This document shows, one piece after another, positions 40,401 through 48,550 of a DNA stretch of 64,000 nt. Position numbers and translations under genes: made by a program. The stretch covers positions 2,404,001-2,468,000 of the forward strand of contig NZ_CP156081.1 of assembly GCF_039830135.1 (NCBI RefSeq), written 5' to 3'. How positions within the stretch are numbered: the first letter of the stretch is position 1; each line of letters opens with the position of its first letter. The notes under the pieces were generated by a model. It saw only the letters and a program-made list of their open reading frames with translations. It searched no databases and was not told the origin of the DNA. The stretch comes from Defluviimonas sp. SAOS-178_SWC. GTDB taxonomy: Bacteria; Pseudomonadota; Alphaproteobacteria; Rhodobacterales; Rhodobacteraceae.

Positions 40401-42588
40401 GCTCATGGAGCGAGCCCTTCTGTGGCTGCACGAACAAGAGGTGGTGACGCTCGGCAAGGGGCTGACCGTATTCCGGCCGGCGATGACCGTGCATCTGCGT
40501 TCAGGCGGCGGTGGTTTTACCCAGAAGGACTTCACACCGCTCGATGAGCACTACGGCGAGCAAACGATCCAGACCCATGTGATGGCGGCCTATGCCGAAG
40601 CGGGTCTCGATGCGATGGATCGGGCGCTGCGGCTCTCTGAAGACTACTTCGTGCTGGATCGCGATGCATTCCTGCGACGCTGGATGCCAGGGCGCGGTGC
40701 CGAAATCCGACGCCAGACGACCGGGACATCCTGGAAGGCAATCGTCGAGGCGCTCGACAATCCGGTGCAGCAGAAGATCGTCGCGGACGATCGGGAACAG
40801 ACCAACGTGCTGGTGCTCGCCGGCCCCGGATCGGGCAAGACACGGGTTCTTGTCCACCGGATTGCCTATCTGGTCCGGGTTCGGCGTGAAGATCCGCGCG
40901 GGATTCTGGTCCTTGCCTACAACCGGCATGCCGCCGCCGAAATCCGCGCGCGGCTTCGGCACCTGATCGGCGACGATGCCAGTCGCGTCACCGTGTCCAC
41001 CTGCCACGCCTTGGCGATGCGTCTCGTCGGCGCCAGCCTTGTCGGCGCTTCGGGAGATGCTCATGATTTCGACGGCATCGTGTTGGAGGCTGTGCGCCAA
41101 CTGAATGGCGAAGGTCTGACCAGGTCAGAAGCCGAAGCGCAGCGCGACGCGTTGATCCAGGGCTATCGTTGGATCCTGGTCGATGAGTATCAGGACATCG
41201 GACCCGAGGAATACGCTTTGATCGCGGCAGTTGCGGGTCGATCCCTAGACGACCCTGACCTGCGCCTGAGCCTCTTTGCCGTGGGCGACGATGATCAGAA
41301 CATCTATGCGTTCGCCGGCGCCTCGATCCGTTTCATCCGCCAGTTCGAGACGGATTACAAAGCCAAGCCGGAATTCCTCACCGCCAACTACCGCTCGACG
41401 CGACATATCATCGATGCCGCCAACAGCGTGATTGCCCCTGCGACAGAGCGGATGAAGACAGGGCACGACATCAGCATAGACCAGAAGCGCGAGAAGGATC
41501 CGCCGGGCGGCGCGATGGCAGAGCATGACCCGGTCGCAGCCGGACGCGTGGAGCTTCTGCACTGTCCGCCCGGAGACTTCGCCCAAGCCGTCGCAGCGGT
41601 GGATCAGCTTATCCGTCTCTCGCGCCTTGACCCCAATTGGAGTTGGTCGCGTGCGGCCGTCATTTCGCGCGACTGGCGTCGGCTGGGAGCCGTACGGGCC
41701 TATTCCGAGGCGCAAGGCATTCCGGTCGAGATGGCCAACGAAAGTCTCCCGAACATCTGGCGTCTTCGGGAAATGCAGAGCTTCGTGGCCGAGTTGCGAC
41801 GAGACCCTGCGCGGCTTCTCGGCATCGCGGAGCTTCTCGAGCTCCTGAACGAACAGACGCGGAACCGATGGACCGATCTGATCGCCGAAGGCATTGCGGC
41901 GCTCGCGCGCGAGATCGCGGACAAGGCGATGCCGGTTCCGGACCTTGTCGAGTGGTTTGCCGAATGGTCGAGAGATACGCGCGGCGAGCAACGAGGCTTG
42001 TTGCTGCTAACGGCCCATCGGGCCAAAGGGTTGGAGTTCGACTACGTCGTGATCCTGGATGGGGGCTGGGAGCAGCCTTCGCGTGGAGAGGATGCCGATG
42101 CGCCCCGTCGTCTCTTCTATGTCGCCATGACGCGCGCGCGGCGCAGTCTGGCGGTCATGGCCTCGGGTGCACATCCATTCCTCAAGCCCCAACAGGATGC
42201 CGTGCTGGAACGACCTGTCGTGCCTGATCCGGCTGGGCTCGCCGGGCGCCCACCCCATTACGTGACACCGGATCTGAAACTGGTGGACCTCTCGTGGGCG
42301 GGACGGCTCAATGACGGTCATCCCGCGCTCGCAGCCATTAACGCGGCCCAGGTCGGGGATCCCGTGACGCTGGTCGCAGACGGGACGGCTTGGATCATTC
42401 GCAATACTAAGGGGCAGAAGCTCGGCCGCATGGCGCGCGCCTACACAGCCCCTGAGGGGTTGGAGTTTCTGCGCGGCGAGATCGGCGCGATCGTCCGCTG
42501 GCGCAAGAGCGACAACAAGGAAGAATTCCGCAGCACTATCCGGCGAGACGAATGGGAAGCGATCCTGCCGGAACTGGTCTTCGGCTGA
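37492..42588 (+). CDS. DEDD exonuclease - RecQ helicase - UvrD helicase triple fusion
   Basis: A 1,698-aa protein with three catalytic parts. Residues 1-180 look like a DnaQ-type 3'-5' exonuclease: SVDIEVD (D16, E18), GHNILRHDLPHL and NPELDARLVFQVL supply the acidic residues. Residues about 300-650 are a RecQ-type SF2 helicase: Walker A LPTGTGKSVCYQ near 320, VLDEAHCISKWGHDFRPDY near 421, and QEAGRAGRDREHANCVLLF. Residues about 1,100-1,560 are a UvrD/Rep-type SF1 helicase: VLAGPGSGKTRVLVHR near 1,110, LVDEYQDIGPEEY, VGDDDQNIYAFAGA, TAHRAKGLEFDYV and YVAMTRARRSL. The combination of two helicases and a nuclease suggests DNA-end processing or phage-DNA degradation. It follows the WYL and HEPN genes. 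Confidence 0.88.
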   Translation: MYEPSDKLLEQCVSVDIEVDPKTARIFAFAAVQRGETPPILSRKGDLEGALDRLERSLANSDHLIGHNILRHDLPHLAAARPRLAKLFGAPIDTLWLNPLAFPRNPYHHLVKHYHDGRLQAGHVNNPELDARLVFQVLENQIDAFRDLHRAEPDALTAYHFLATRQEASAGFDAVFNLTRSAPAPSARAAEDAIRRLLSGRACSRRIEQTLGRLASPQLGWPMAYALSWISVAGGESVMPPWVRMQFREAALIVRHLRDTACDSPDCAWCREKNDPKRALSRWFGFEAFRPQPMDDMGRPLQERIVDEAMHGQSILGILPTGTGKSVCYQIPALSKFDKTGALTVVISPLVALMSDQVQGMARAGISSAVTVNGMLSLPERQDALDKVRMGEAAMLLISPEQLRSVSVRSVLAQREVGLWVLDEAHCISKWGHDFRPDYRYVGRFIKEFSGDEPSAPILCLTATAKPEVVRDIREHFLSRLEADLLLLDGGAVRTNLTFEVRPTQRGTKLADILDVIEAKLPREGASGAVVYCATRSTTERVAEFLKQQGLAAEHFHAGLKPDEKRDIQERFRIGELRVIAATNAFGMGIDKPDIRLVVHGDIPGSLENYLQEAGRAGRDREHANCVLLFAGDDVERQFSLSARSRLARHEIGAILKALRRLDGRTSKHGEVVATSGEIVRAEKDLEFERDSATDDTRVKTAVSWLEEAKLLTREENRVQVFPSSLRVQRLEEAETILAAADITGTRRQQLLDIVRHLMNAPPDQGISTDELTGVSGLTGGGLNKALSDLEALGIAQNDVVVTVFIHVGVEGQSSQRLGQASRLEEDLIALMREAAPDIEGDEASPLHLAETCQALRDRDHGSARPDIVEKLLRGIAGDGRDQDGGRGNIRLRKASRNTLMVALQRSWPVLEQTAAIRRQAAELLLAHLVGKLTKGTRGKDLQVETTMGDLLASLSGDAFLRGAVQDMNKLMERALLWLHEQEVVTLGKGLTVFRPAMTVHLRSGGGGFTQKDFTPLDEHYGEQTIQTHVMAAYAEAGLDAMDRALRLSEDYFVLDRDAFLRRWMPGRGAEIRRQTTGTSWKAIVEALDNPVQQKIVADDREQTNVLVLAGPGSGKTRVLVHRIAYLVRVRREDPRGILVLAYNRHAAAEIRARLRHLIGDDASRVTVSTCHALAMRLVGASLVGASGDAHDFDGIVLEAVRQLNGEGLTRSEAEAQRDALIQGYRWILVDEYQDIGPEEYALIAAVAGRSLDDPDLRLSLFAVGDDDQNIYAFAGASIRFIRQFETDYKAKPEFLTANYRSTRHIIDAANSVIAPATERMKTGHDISIDQKREKDPPGGAMAEHDPVAAGRVELLHCPPGDFAQAVAAVDQLIRLSRLDPNWSWSRAAVISRDWRRLGAVRAYSEAQGIPVEMANESLPNIWRLREMQSFVAELRRDPARLLGIAELLELLNEQTRNRWTDLIAEGIAALAREIADKAMPVPDLVEWFAEWSRDTRGEQRGLLLLTAHRAKGLEFDYVVILDGGWEQPSRGEDADAPRRLFYVAMTRARRSLAVMASGAHPFLKPQQDAVLERPVVPDPAGLAGRPPHYVTPDLKLVDLSWAGRLNDGHPALAAINAAQVGDPVTLVADGTAWIIRNTKGQKLGRMARAYTAPEGLEFLRGEIGAIVRWRKSDNKEEFRSTIRRDEWEAILPELVFG

Positions 42589-42635
42589 ACGACGTGTGCC
42601 AGGCCGATCTTATCTCTTCCAATCCGGGCGCTACG

Positions 42636-45600
42636 CTAACCCGCGATACTGTGGATCTGCACGCTGTCGCCGCAGACCTCACGCGCAATATCGACCACAT
42701 GCTGATGGTGCGTGAGGTAGATCGCCTGTCCGCGCCGGCCAACCCGCTCCATCACTCGGCAGGCTGAACGCGTGCGTTCCTCGTCGAAGGTCTCGAAGAT
42801 ATCATCGCAGAAGAAAGGCAGCGCCGCGCCCTGATCCGCCAACTGCTCGTAGGCCGCAGCGCGCAGGGCGAGATAGAGCTGGAACCGCGTGCCTTTGGAC
42901 ATGTCCTGCGCCTGTTTCGCCATGCCACTCGCATCCAGCGCCAACAAGGTTTCTGCAGCTCCGTCGATCTGGGTCTGAAGTTTCGAATAGGCACCATTCG
43001 TGAGCTCCGAAAACGCCGTTTCCGTGGCTTGCATCATCGCGCTGCGGTGGGCATCGCGGTACCGACGGATCGCCGCTTCAGCGAGGCGGTGACCCAAACT
43101 CAGTTCAAGATGCCGGAGTGCCAGGTCCTGCATTTCGAGTTCGAGCGTTGTCTTTCTCTCGACCAGGAGCGCAACATCCGCATCCCCGCCGATGGCGCGC
43201 AGCGCTTGTGCGGCGGAGGTCCGCGCCTCGATCGCACCCTTATAGAGCCCTTCAATGCCATCGAGATCAGCGCTGATTTCGTCGAGCTCGGCCAGCAAAC
43301 CGGTTTGGGTCGCCCCCGACAAAACGGCTCGCGCGTCCTCCAGGCTCTCCAGGTCAAGGAGCGACAACAGACTGCGCTCAAGGTCCGAACGTCTGGCCCT
43401 GTCAGAGATGACCCCGGTAGCAGTGCTGACGGCCTGCCGCAGAGCGCCCAGAGAACTGGTATCTATGCCTTCGGGAAACACCCGTGCCAGTTCAGAGACG
43501 GCACGATCTATGTCGTCCAGGACCTTTTGAGCCTTGGCCAATGAGACTTCACGCGCCTTAATCCGCTCGTTCATATCGCGCGCCTTTTCTTCGGCGTCCA
43601 TCGCCTGCTCCGAGATGGCCTTTAGAGCATCGTAGTCGGACAGTGGCGATCCAGTCGGAGTGGTACCCACCCGCTCGACCAGTTTCTGCACTTTCTCGGC
43701 AAACTGGGTCTGGTCGTCTTCCATGGCCGAAACCTGACGCTCCAATGATACGCGTTCCTTGTTGTGTTCACGCAGGTCCTGGAGCGGTTGCAGCGAGGCC
43801 TCAATCAAACCTGCGTCCAAACCCTTCGGCAAGGCCGCTGCCACCCGGTCCAGCCAATCACGGCGCGCGCTCGATGCGTCCGCTTCAATGACCGCAAGCT
43901 TTTCGGTGCGCTTGGTCCGATCTCGGGTCAGGTCATCAACACGCGCCTTGGCGCCGCGCAGGTTTTCCTGATGGGTGCGCTGCGCGGCGAGATTGGTTTT
44001 CGCGACGGCGACCAATTCGTCAAACTCCGGCGCGTCGCGGCGGATGTGTTCCGAGAGCACTTTGATCAGCCGGTCCGCCTTTTTGAACGTCTCCTGATGC
44101 TCGTCTTGAATCCGGCGCAATTCGGCATCTGCGCGGGACGCCAATTCAAGCTTGCGCAACCAGCTCACGAAAGTGTCCGGGGCAAGTATGGTTTCGAGAC
44201 CAGCCTCGGTCGCCGCCCCCGCCAAACGCTCCAATACTGCGTTGCGCGCTCTTTCCAGTTCGGAGACCCGTTGTTCCACCGAGCCCGCCTTTGCTTTCGC
44301 CGCCGCGAGATCCCGTTCTTCCTGGCGCAGTGTTCCAAGATCAGCAGCCTGCGAAAGTCGGAGATCCATTGCGGTGTCGACACGCGCCATAGCGACCTCG
44401 ACGGCGTCAGCGCTCTCGCTGGTCAAGCTGGCTCTGTGAGCCTTCCAGAGGTCATCGCGACCCGCGCGGATGCTGCGGGTCTCGTCATCGTCTACAAGCC
44501 CATCCATGGCCTTGATCTGTGCGATCCGAGCGTCGCGTTCCGCGATTTCGACCCGAACGTTTTCCAGCTCCTGGACCGTAGTCTGATGCCGCTGCGTCGT
44601 TTCCTGCACATCGCAGAGCAGAGTTTCGGCCCCTTCCAGGGTCAGAGGAAGGGTCGGCAGAGCGTCAAAGCTTTGTCCCTTGATGGCGAGCGCATCCAGC
44701 GCGGTGCGTCGGCTGCGGCCCGCGGTCTTTAGAGCTTCGGAAGCAGCCGCATGGCGCGCGGAAAGCGTGTCGACGTCAAAGCGCTCGAGGACTTCCGCAA
44801 AGTCGACAGAAGCAGATTCCTCTGAACCAAGACGGCGCAGCTGCTCCTTGGCAGCGTCGATCCTTTCGTCGATCGCAGCCACCTCTTCCTGCTCCCGCGT
44901 AACCGCGGCATCTGCATCCCGCATCTTCTCCCGGGCCCGCTCGAGCTCTGATAAGGCGGCCGAGGACAGCACCAGACCCACAGGGTCGATACCGGCGGGT
45001 GCACCAAGATCCCGGGTTGCCAGGCCCATATCTGCGCGAACCTGTTCGAGTGTCTTGCGGCGCCGCTCCAGGTCCAGGTCGGCCGTCGCGTAACGGCTCC
45101 TCAGGGCGTCCAGATCCTCCAACTCCTGCGTCAGCGCCAGATGTTCGGGATGGTGTTCGATCGCAGCTAGGTCCGAACGCGATCCTTCGAGCTCATCGCC
45201 GAGTTTGGTGATGTCGCTCTGAGCCGTGGTCTGTTGGGTGAGCATGCGCACCAGATCTTCAGGGTCGATGTCCAATTGCGCCGGCCAGGTGCTGAAATCC
45301 GCCAGCTTGCCATCGAGCACACCGATCTCGCCCAGCACGGGCAAGGCCTTGACCCTGGCGTCCAGCCGAGCTTTCGCGGCAAAAAGCTCCTTGCGACGTT
45401 TGGAAACCTGGGCTTCCTCCAGCAGGGCATCGTCAGCCGCCTTCTTGAGCCCGCGATACTGCGACGCGGAAACATCGATTTCCCGGATCTGCTTCTCGAT
45501 CTCGGCATGTTCTTTTTTCAAGGCCGCGAGCCGCGTCGAGCTCGCCCGCTTGCGATAGAGCCCGTCAGCCTCTTCCCGGACTTTGTCGAGCACATCGGAA

Positions 45601-46085
45601 AGTTCGCTGATCCCAGCCGCCGCAGAAAACAACAGGCGTCCGATATCGCCCTTGGCCCGGGTGATCTCTTCGCCCCCCTTTTCGATGGTCAAATCGTCCA
45701 GACACAGGAGGTTGCGGTAGTCCTCCTCGGAAAGGCCACTGAGATGGGCTTGCAACGCGCTGTTGGGCAATTCCTGGCCATGGGCATCCCGCAGCGACGG
45801 ATCGCGGGTCGGAAGCCGCGCAAAGGCTGTTTCAGTGCCGTCGATATCCAAAAGGCCGGAAACCCGAAGGTTCTTGCGTTGGTGTAGAAAATCGTAGGGC
45901 TCCCTGTGCGGGAACCCGTAGAGAAGCCGGAGATAGCCTTCCATCGTCGTGGTCTTGCCGGCTTCATTTGGCCCGTAGATCACGTGGAAGTCGGGAGTGC
46001 CGACATCTCGGCGGGGCCCGAAATCAAACTGTTTGCCGGTAAACCCGCCGAAGAGATCCAGATTGAGCTGGCGCAAGCGTATCAT
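42636..46085 (-). CDS. YhaN/SbcC-like AAA ATPase with long coiled coil
   Basis: A 1,149-aa SMC-like ATPase. The N-terminus has MIRLRQLNLDLFGGFTG and Walker A IYGPNEAGKTTTMEG near residue 40. About 800 residues of charged coiled coil follow (EELEDLDALRSRY-type heptads). Near the C-terminus are the signature DMSKGTRFQLYLALR and Walker B PFFCDDIFETFDEERT. This is the YhaN subgroup of the SbcC/Rad50 family. With the SbcD-like nuclease encoded just upstream (ATGA overlap) it should form a Mre11/Rad50-like complex that opens blocked or hairpin DNA ends. It converges on the exonuclease-RecQ-UvrD gene with a 47-bp gap. Confidence 0.9.
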   Translation of the reverse strand: MIRLRQLNLDLFGGFTGKQFDFGPRRDVGTPDFHVIYGPNEAGKTTTMEGYLRLLYGFPHREPYDFLHQRKNLRVSGLLDIDGTETAFARLPTRDPSLRDAHGQELPNSALQAHLSGLSEEDYRNLLCLDDLTIEKGGEEITRAKGDIGRLLFSAAAGISELSDVLDKVREEADGLYRKRASSTRLAALKKEHAEIEKQIREIDVSASQYRGLKKAADDALLEEAQVSKRRKELFAAKARLDARVKALPVLGEIGVLDGKLADFSTWPAQLDIDPEDLVRMLTQQTTAQSDITKLGDELEGSRSDLAAIEHHPEHLALTQELEDLDALRSRYATADLDLERRRKTLEQVRADMGLATRDLGAPAGIDPVGLVLSSAALSELERAREKMRDADAAVTREQEEVAAIDERIDAAKEQLRRLGSEESASVDFAEVLERFDVDTLSARHAAASEALKTAGRSRRTALDALAIKGQSFDALPTLPLTLEGAETLLCDVQETTQRHQTTVQELENVRVEIAERDARIAQIKAMDGLVDDDETRSIRAGRDDLWKAHRASLTSESADAVEVAMARVDTAMDLRLSQAADLGTLRQEERDLAAAKAKAGSVEQRVSELERARNAVLERLAGAATEAGLETILAPDTFVSWLRKLELASRADAELRRIQDEHQETFKKADRLIKVLSEHIRRDAPEFDELVAVAKTNLAAQRTHQENLRGAKARVDDLTRDRTKRTEKLAVIEADASSARRDWLDRVAAALPKGLDAGLIEASLQPLQDLREHNKERVSLERQVSAMEDDQTQFAEKVQKLVERVGTTPTGSPLSDYDALKAISEQAMDAEEKARDMNERIKAREVSLAKAQKVLDDIDRAVSELARVFPEGIDTSSLGALRQAVSTATGVISDRARRSDLERSLLSLLDLESLEDARAVLSGATQTGLLAELDEISADLDGIEGLYKGAIEARTSAAQALRAIGGDADVALLVERKTTLELEMQDLALRHLELSLGHRLAEAAIRRYRDAHRSAMMQATETAFSELTNGAYSKLQTQIDGAAETLLALDASGMAKQAQDMSKGTRFQLYLALRAAAYEQLADQGAALPFFCDDIFETFDEERTRSACRVMERVGRRGQAIYLTHHQHVVDIAREVCGDSVQIHSIAG

Positions 46086-47320
46086 TCCGAAGCTCCCTTC
46101 ATCAGGGCAAAGAGGTGCTCCGACCCGGCCCCGGCCAACTCCTTCGTGAGGGCGGAAAGCGCCGCGGCATCGGACATGAGCTCCGCGCGCCGAGCTGGAG
46201 GAAGTTGCGACAGAACCTCATCGACTTCGGCCTGCGCCTGCGCCGCAAACCCTTCTTCTGCCGCGATCTGCGCCATCAGCCGCCCCAACTCTTGGGTGGC
46301 GCTGGTATCAGCCGCCGCATCGGGTGCCTCGAGCGCAAAGATTAGCTTCTCGATCCACAGTCGACCGGTCTCTTCGGCGATCTGCGAGACGGTTTCAGCC
46401 CAGATGTCTCGGTCGCGCAAAACTTGCCAATGCCGCGTGGTGCGCCCCGAAAGTTTAAGGCGCAAAATGGCAGCGTCATCGGCGCGCATGTCTTGGATGG
46501 GCCCATGCAGGCCACTTCGGATTCTTTGGCGGATCTCGTCATCGGCCTCGGCGCCAGAAACATCGATGCTGTGACCGAGGAACGAAATCACCGAGGTGGG
46601 CACCTCTTCGATGCCGATCGCCCCGTTCTCAATCGTTAGAAGCGTGGCCGACGTGGGACCCGCCTCGCCAATGTCGCGCCCCTGGGGGATCCCGGGCATG
46701 ACGACCCAAGGCACCTCACTGTGCACTTGCCGTTTGTGCACATGGCCGAGCGCCCAGTAGTCAAAGCCCAAGGCGGCAAGTTCACTGACAGAACAGGGCG
46801 CATAGTTGTCGTGACCGGCGGCTCCGGCCAGGGACGTGTGCAGCATCGCAATGTTGATGGCGCCGGAAACCGGGCCGCCGAACTTGCCGAGCAGACTGTC
46901 GGGGGCGTGTTTACCGTTGAAGCTGACGCCGTGGATCCAGATGTCGGTACCTTCCAACTGCACCTTGCCACCCCGTCCATCGAACACGTGAACGTTGTCG
47001 GGGAGTGCAACTTCGCCGGTGATCGGGTTTTCGGCGTCGTGATTGCCTTTGATGTAGAACACCGGGATCCCGGCGGCCCGCAGCCTTTCAAGCTGCCCCA
47101 CCAGAAAGGCCGCTGTCTTGGCGCTGCGCTGTGCGCCGTCGTACAGGTCGCCAGCGATTAAAAGCGCCCGGACGCCCTCAGCGAGCGCGGTATCGATGAT
47201 CCGAACAAAGGCGGACCGCGTGGCCGATTGGATGTTCGCGCGCAAAGCCTCGTCGCGAAGCGCCAGGGACGTGAGCGGCGAGTCAAGGTGAACATCGGCG
47301 GTGTGCAAAATCTTGATCAA
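46082..47320 (-). CDS. SbcD/Mre11-like DNA repair exonuclease (metallophosphoesterase)
   Basis: A 412-aa protein with the five phosphoesterase motifs: ILHTADVHLDSP, LIAGDLYDG, IKGNHDAENP, MLHTSLAG...GHDNYA and YWALGHVHKRQ. These bind two metal ions and hydrolyse DNA phosphodiester bonds. The C-terminal half is helical and should clamp the coiled-coil partner. I chose a TTG start at 47,320, which gives the family-typical LIKILHTADVH start with GGGAG 7 nt upstream; the longer frame to 47,401 adds 27 unrelated residues. It overlaps the YhaN-like gene by 4 bp. Confidence 0.88.
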   Translation of the reverse strand: MIKILHTADVHLDSPLTSLALRDEALRANIQSATRSAFVRIIDTALAEGVRALLIAGDLYDGAQRSAKTAAFLVGQLERLRAAGIPVFYIKGNHDAENPITGEVALPDNVHVFDGRGGKVQLEGTDIWIHGVSFNGKHAPDSLLGKFGGPVSGAINIAMLHTSLAGAAGHDNYAPCSVSELAALGFDYWALGHVHKRQVHSEVPWVVMPGIPQGRDIGEAGPTSATLLTIENGAIGIEEVPTSVISFLGHSIDVSGAEADDEIRQRIRSGLHGPIQDMRADDAAILRLKLSGRTTRHWQVLRDRDIWAETVSQIAEETGRLWIEKLIFALEAPDAAADTSATQELGRLMAQIAAEEGFAAQAQAEVDEVLSQLPPARRAELMSDAAALSALTKELAGAGSEHLFALMKGASE

Positions 47321-47775
47321 ACAAACTCTCCCATAAACCAGCCCAAACGACTGCCCTCGGTCTCGGCTCGGTGTCCACCTTCCGCAATTAATTCGGGCCA
47401 CGCAGCACGAATCGATCGCCAGCCATCAAACTCAGTCTACGCGCAATGGGTGTCAATTTATGACATGGCTGGTGTGGCGCCGGCGATAGTGAAACCGGGC
47501 TCTGGGATTGCCAAAACGGATCCGGAATCTCGTTGCGTCGCCCACGCGTCCAGTTCGGCCGTTTAGGCCCATCACGAAGGGGAGAGACACCCCGTACAGC
47601 AGGCGGACCGAGGTTGGCCCTCTTGTCAGCGTGCAGCACCCCATTGGTCCTGTGGCGCGCCCGTACGGCAGGTGCAGGGCAACAGCCGTACGGGCGCTGA
47701 AATTGAGACGCCACGGGCAGGCCGCGGCCTCTCTTGATCTAAGCCGCTTTCAGGCTGCCAAGACGCCGCATCGCC
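47321..47775. other. Noncoding gap between the SbcD-like and DUF5681 genes, with a strong hairpin
   Basis: I see no convincing gene here. GCGCCCGTACGGC at 47,657-47,669 pairs perfectly with GCCGTACGGGCGC at 47,685-47,697 around a 15-nt loop. It lies about 80 bp past the 3' end of the leftward DUF5681 gene and may end that transcript, although no T-run follows. The left part holds the promoter of the SbcD-like operon. Confidence 0.5.
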
Positions 47776-48174
47776 TCAGTCGTCCTCCAGCGGCCGATTG
47801 CGCAGGGCCTCCGTCGGCAGGCCGAGCCGTTCGAGCCGGGCGATCAGGTCTTCCCGCTTCCGGCGCTTGTCATCGATCTTTGCTTCGACGGCCGGCTGGA
47901 CCTCAAGCATGATGGTGATGGCCCTCAGGAGCGCCGGCACGTCCCCCTTCAGCCCTTTGCGGCAGAGCGCCAGATAGGCCGCCTCCAGCCCGGCGAGGGA
48001 CACGGGGCGCCCGTCGGGGGTCCGGGCCGTTACCGGCTCTGACAGGATCGCTGCGGCATCCCTGAGATGGTCCACGCGGGTCTTGGGCCGACCCTTCGGA
48101 TTGCCCGACTGCCCCTTCCGCCACCGACTGGTTTCGGGCGGCTTGCCGTAGCCGATATCGTAGTCGTCAGGCAT
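47776..48174 (-). CDS. DUF5681 domain-containing protein
   Basis: A 132-aa protein with the DUF5681 hallmark near the N-terminus: WRKGQSGNPKGRPKTR, followed by a helical tail rich in Arg, Lys and Glu. DUF5681 proteins are common next to phage-terminase and methyltransferase genes and their role is unknown; a small-terminase-like DNA-binding role is possible. Its start overlaps the stop of the second DUF5681 gene by 8 bp, so it ends the leftward methyltransferase operon. Confidence 0.85.
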   Translation of the reverse strand: MPDDYDIGYGKPPETSRWRKGQSGNPKGRPKTRVDHLRDAAAILSEPVTARTPDGRPVSLAGLEAAYLALCRKGLKGDVPALLRAITIMLEVQPAVEAKIDDKRRKREDLIARLERLGLPTEALRNRPLEDD

Positions 48175-48550
48175 CGTCGCCTCCGTCTTTCTTCATCGCC
48201 GCGGCGATGCGGCGGAGCGCTTCCACCACCTTCCGCTTTTCCTCTTCAGGGTCGAACCGGTCGACGTCTGCGGCGCCCGCCTCGGCCAGAATCCGGCGCT
48301 GCAGCTCCAGCGCGCGGCGGTCACCGGCCAGAGCCAGTTCCCGCAGACGGCGGATCAGAGCCTCGCGGATCGGAATCTGATCGTCACTGCCCTGGAGCTT
48401 GACCTTGCGGCTCAGCACCCGGTTCATGTGGCTCCAGAGATCATCCTGCTTGCGCGGCCGGCCGCGGGGGTTTCCGGATTTACCCTTCTTGAAGCGGTGC
48501 TGTGCCGGCGGGTTGGCATACCCCGCCGGCTGATTGCCTTGATCGCTCAT
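48167..48550 (-). CDS. DUF5681 domain-containing protein
   Basis: A 127-aa protein with FKKGKSGNPRGRPRKQ near residue 20, the same motif as in its downstream neighbour, so the two are paralogues. The C-terminal RKVVEALRRIAAAMKKDGGDD is charged and helical. Its start overlaps the methyltransferase stop (ATGA). In related islands this pair often sits directly beside terminase genes. Confidence 0.85.
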   Translation of the reverse strand: MSDQGNQPAGYANPPAQHRFKKGKSGNPRGRPRKQDDLWSHMNRVLSRKVKLQGSDDQIPIREALIRRLRELALAGDRRALELQRRILAEAGAADVDRFDPEEEKRKVVEALRRIAAAMKKDGGDDA

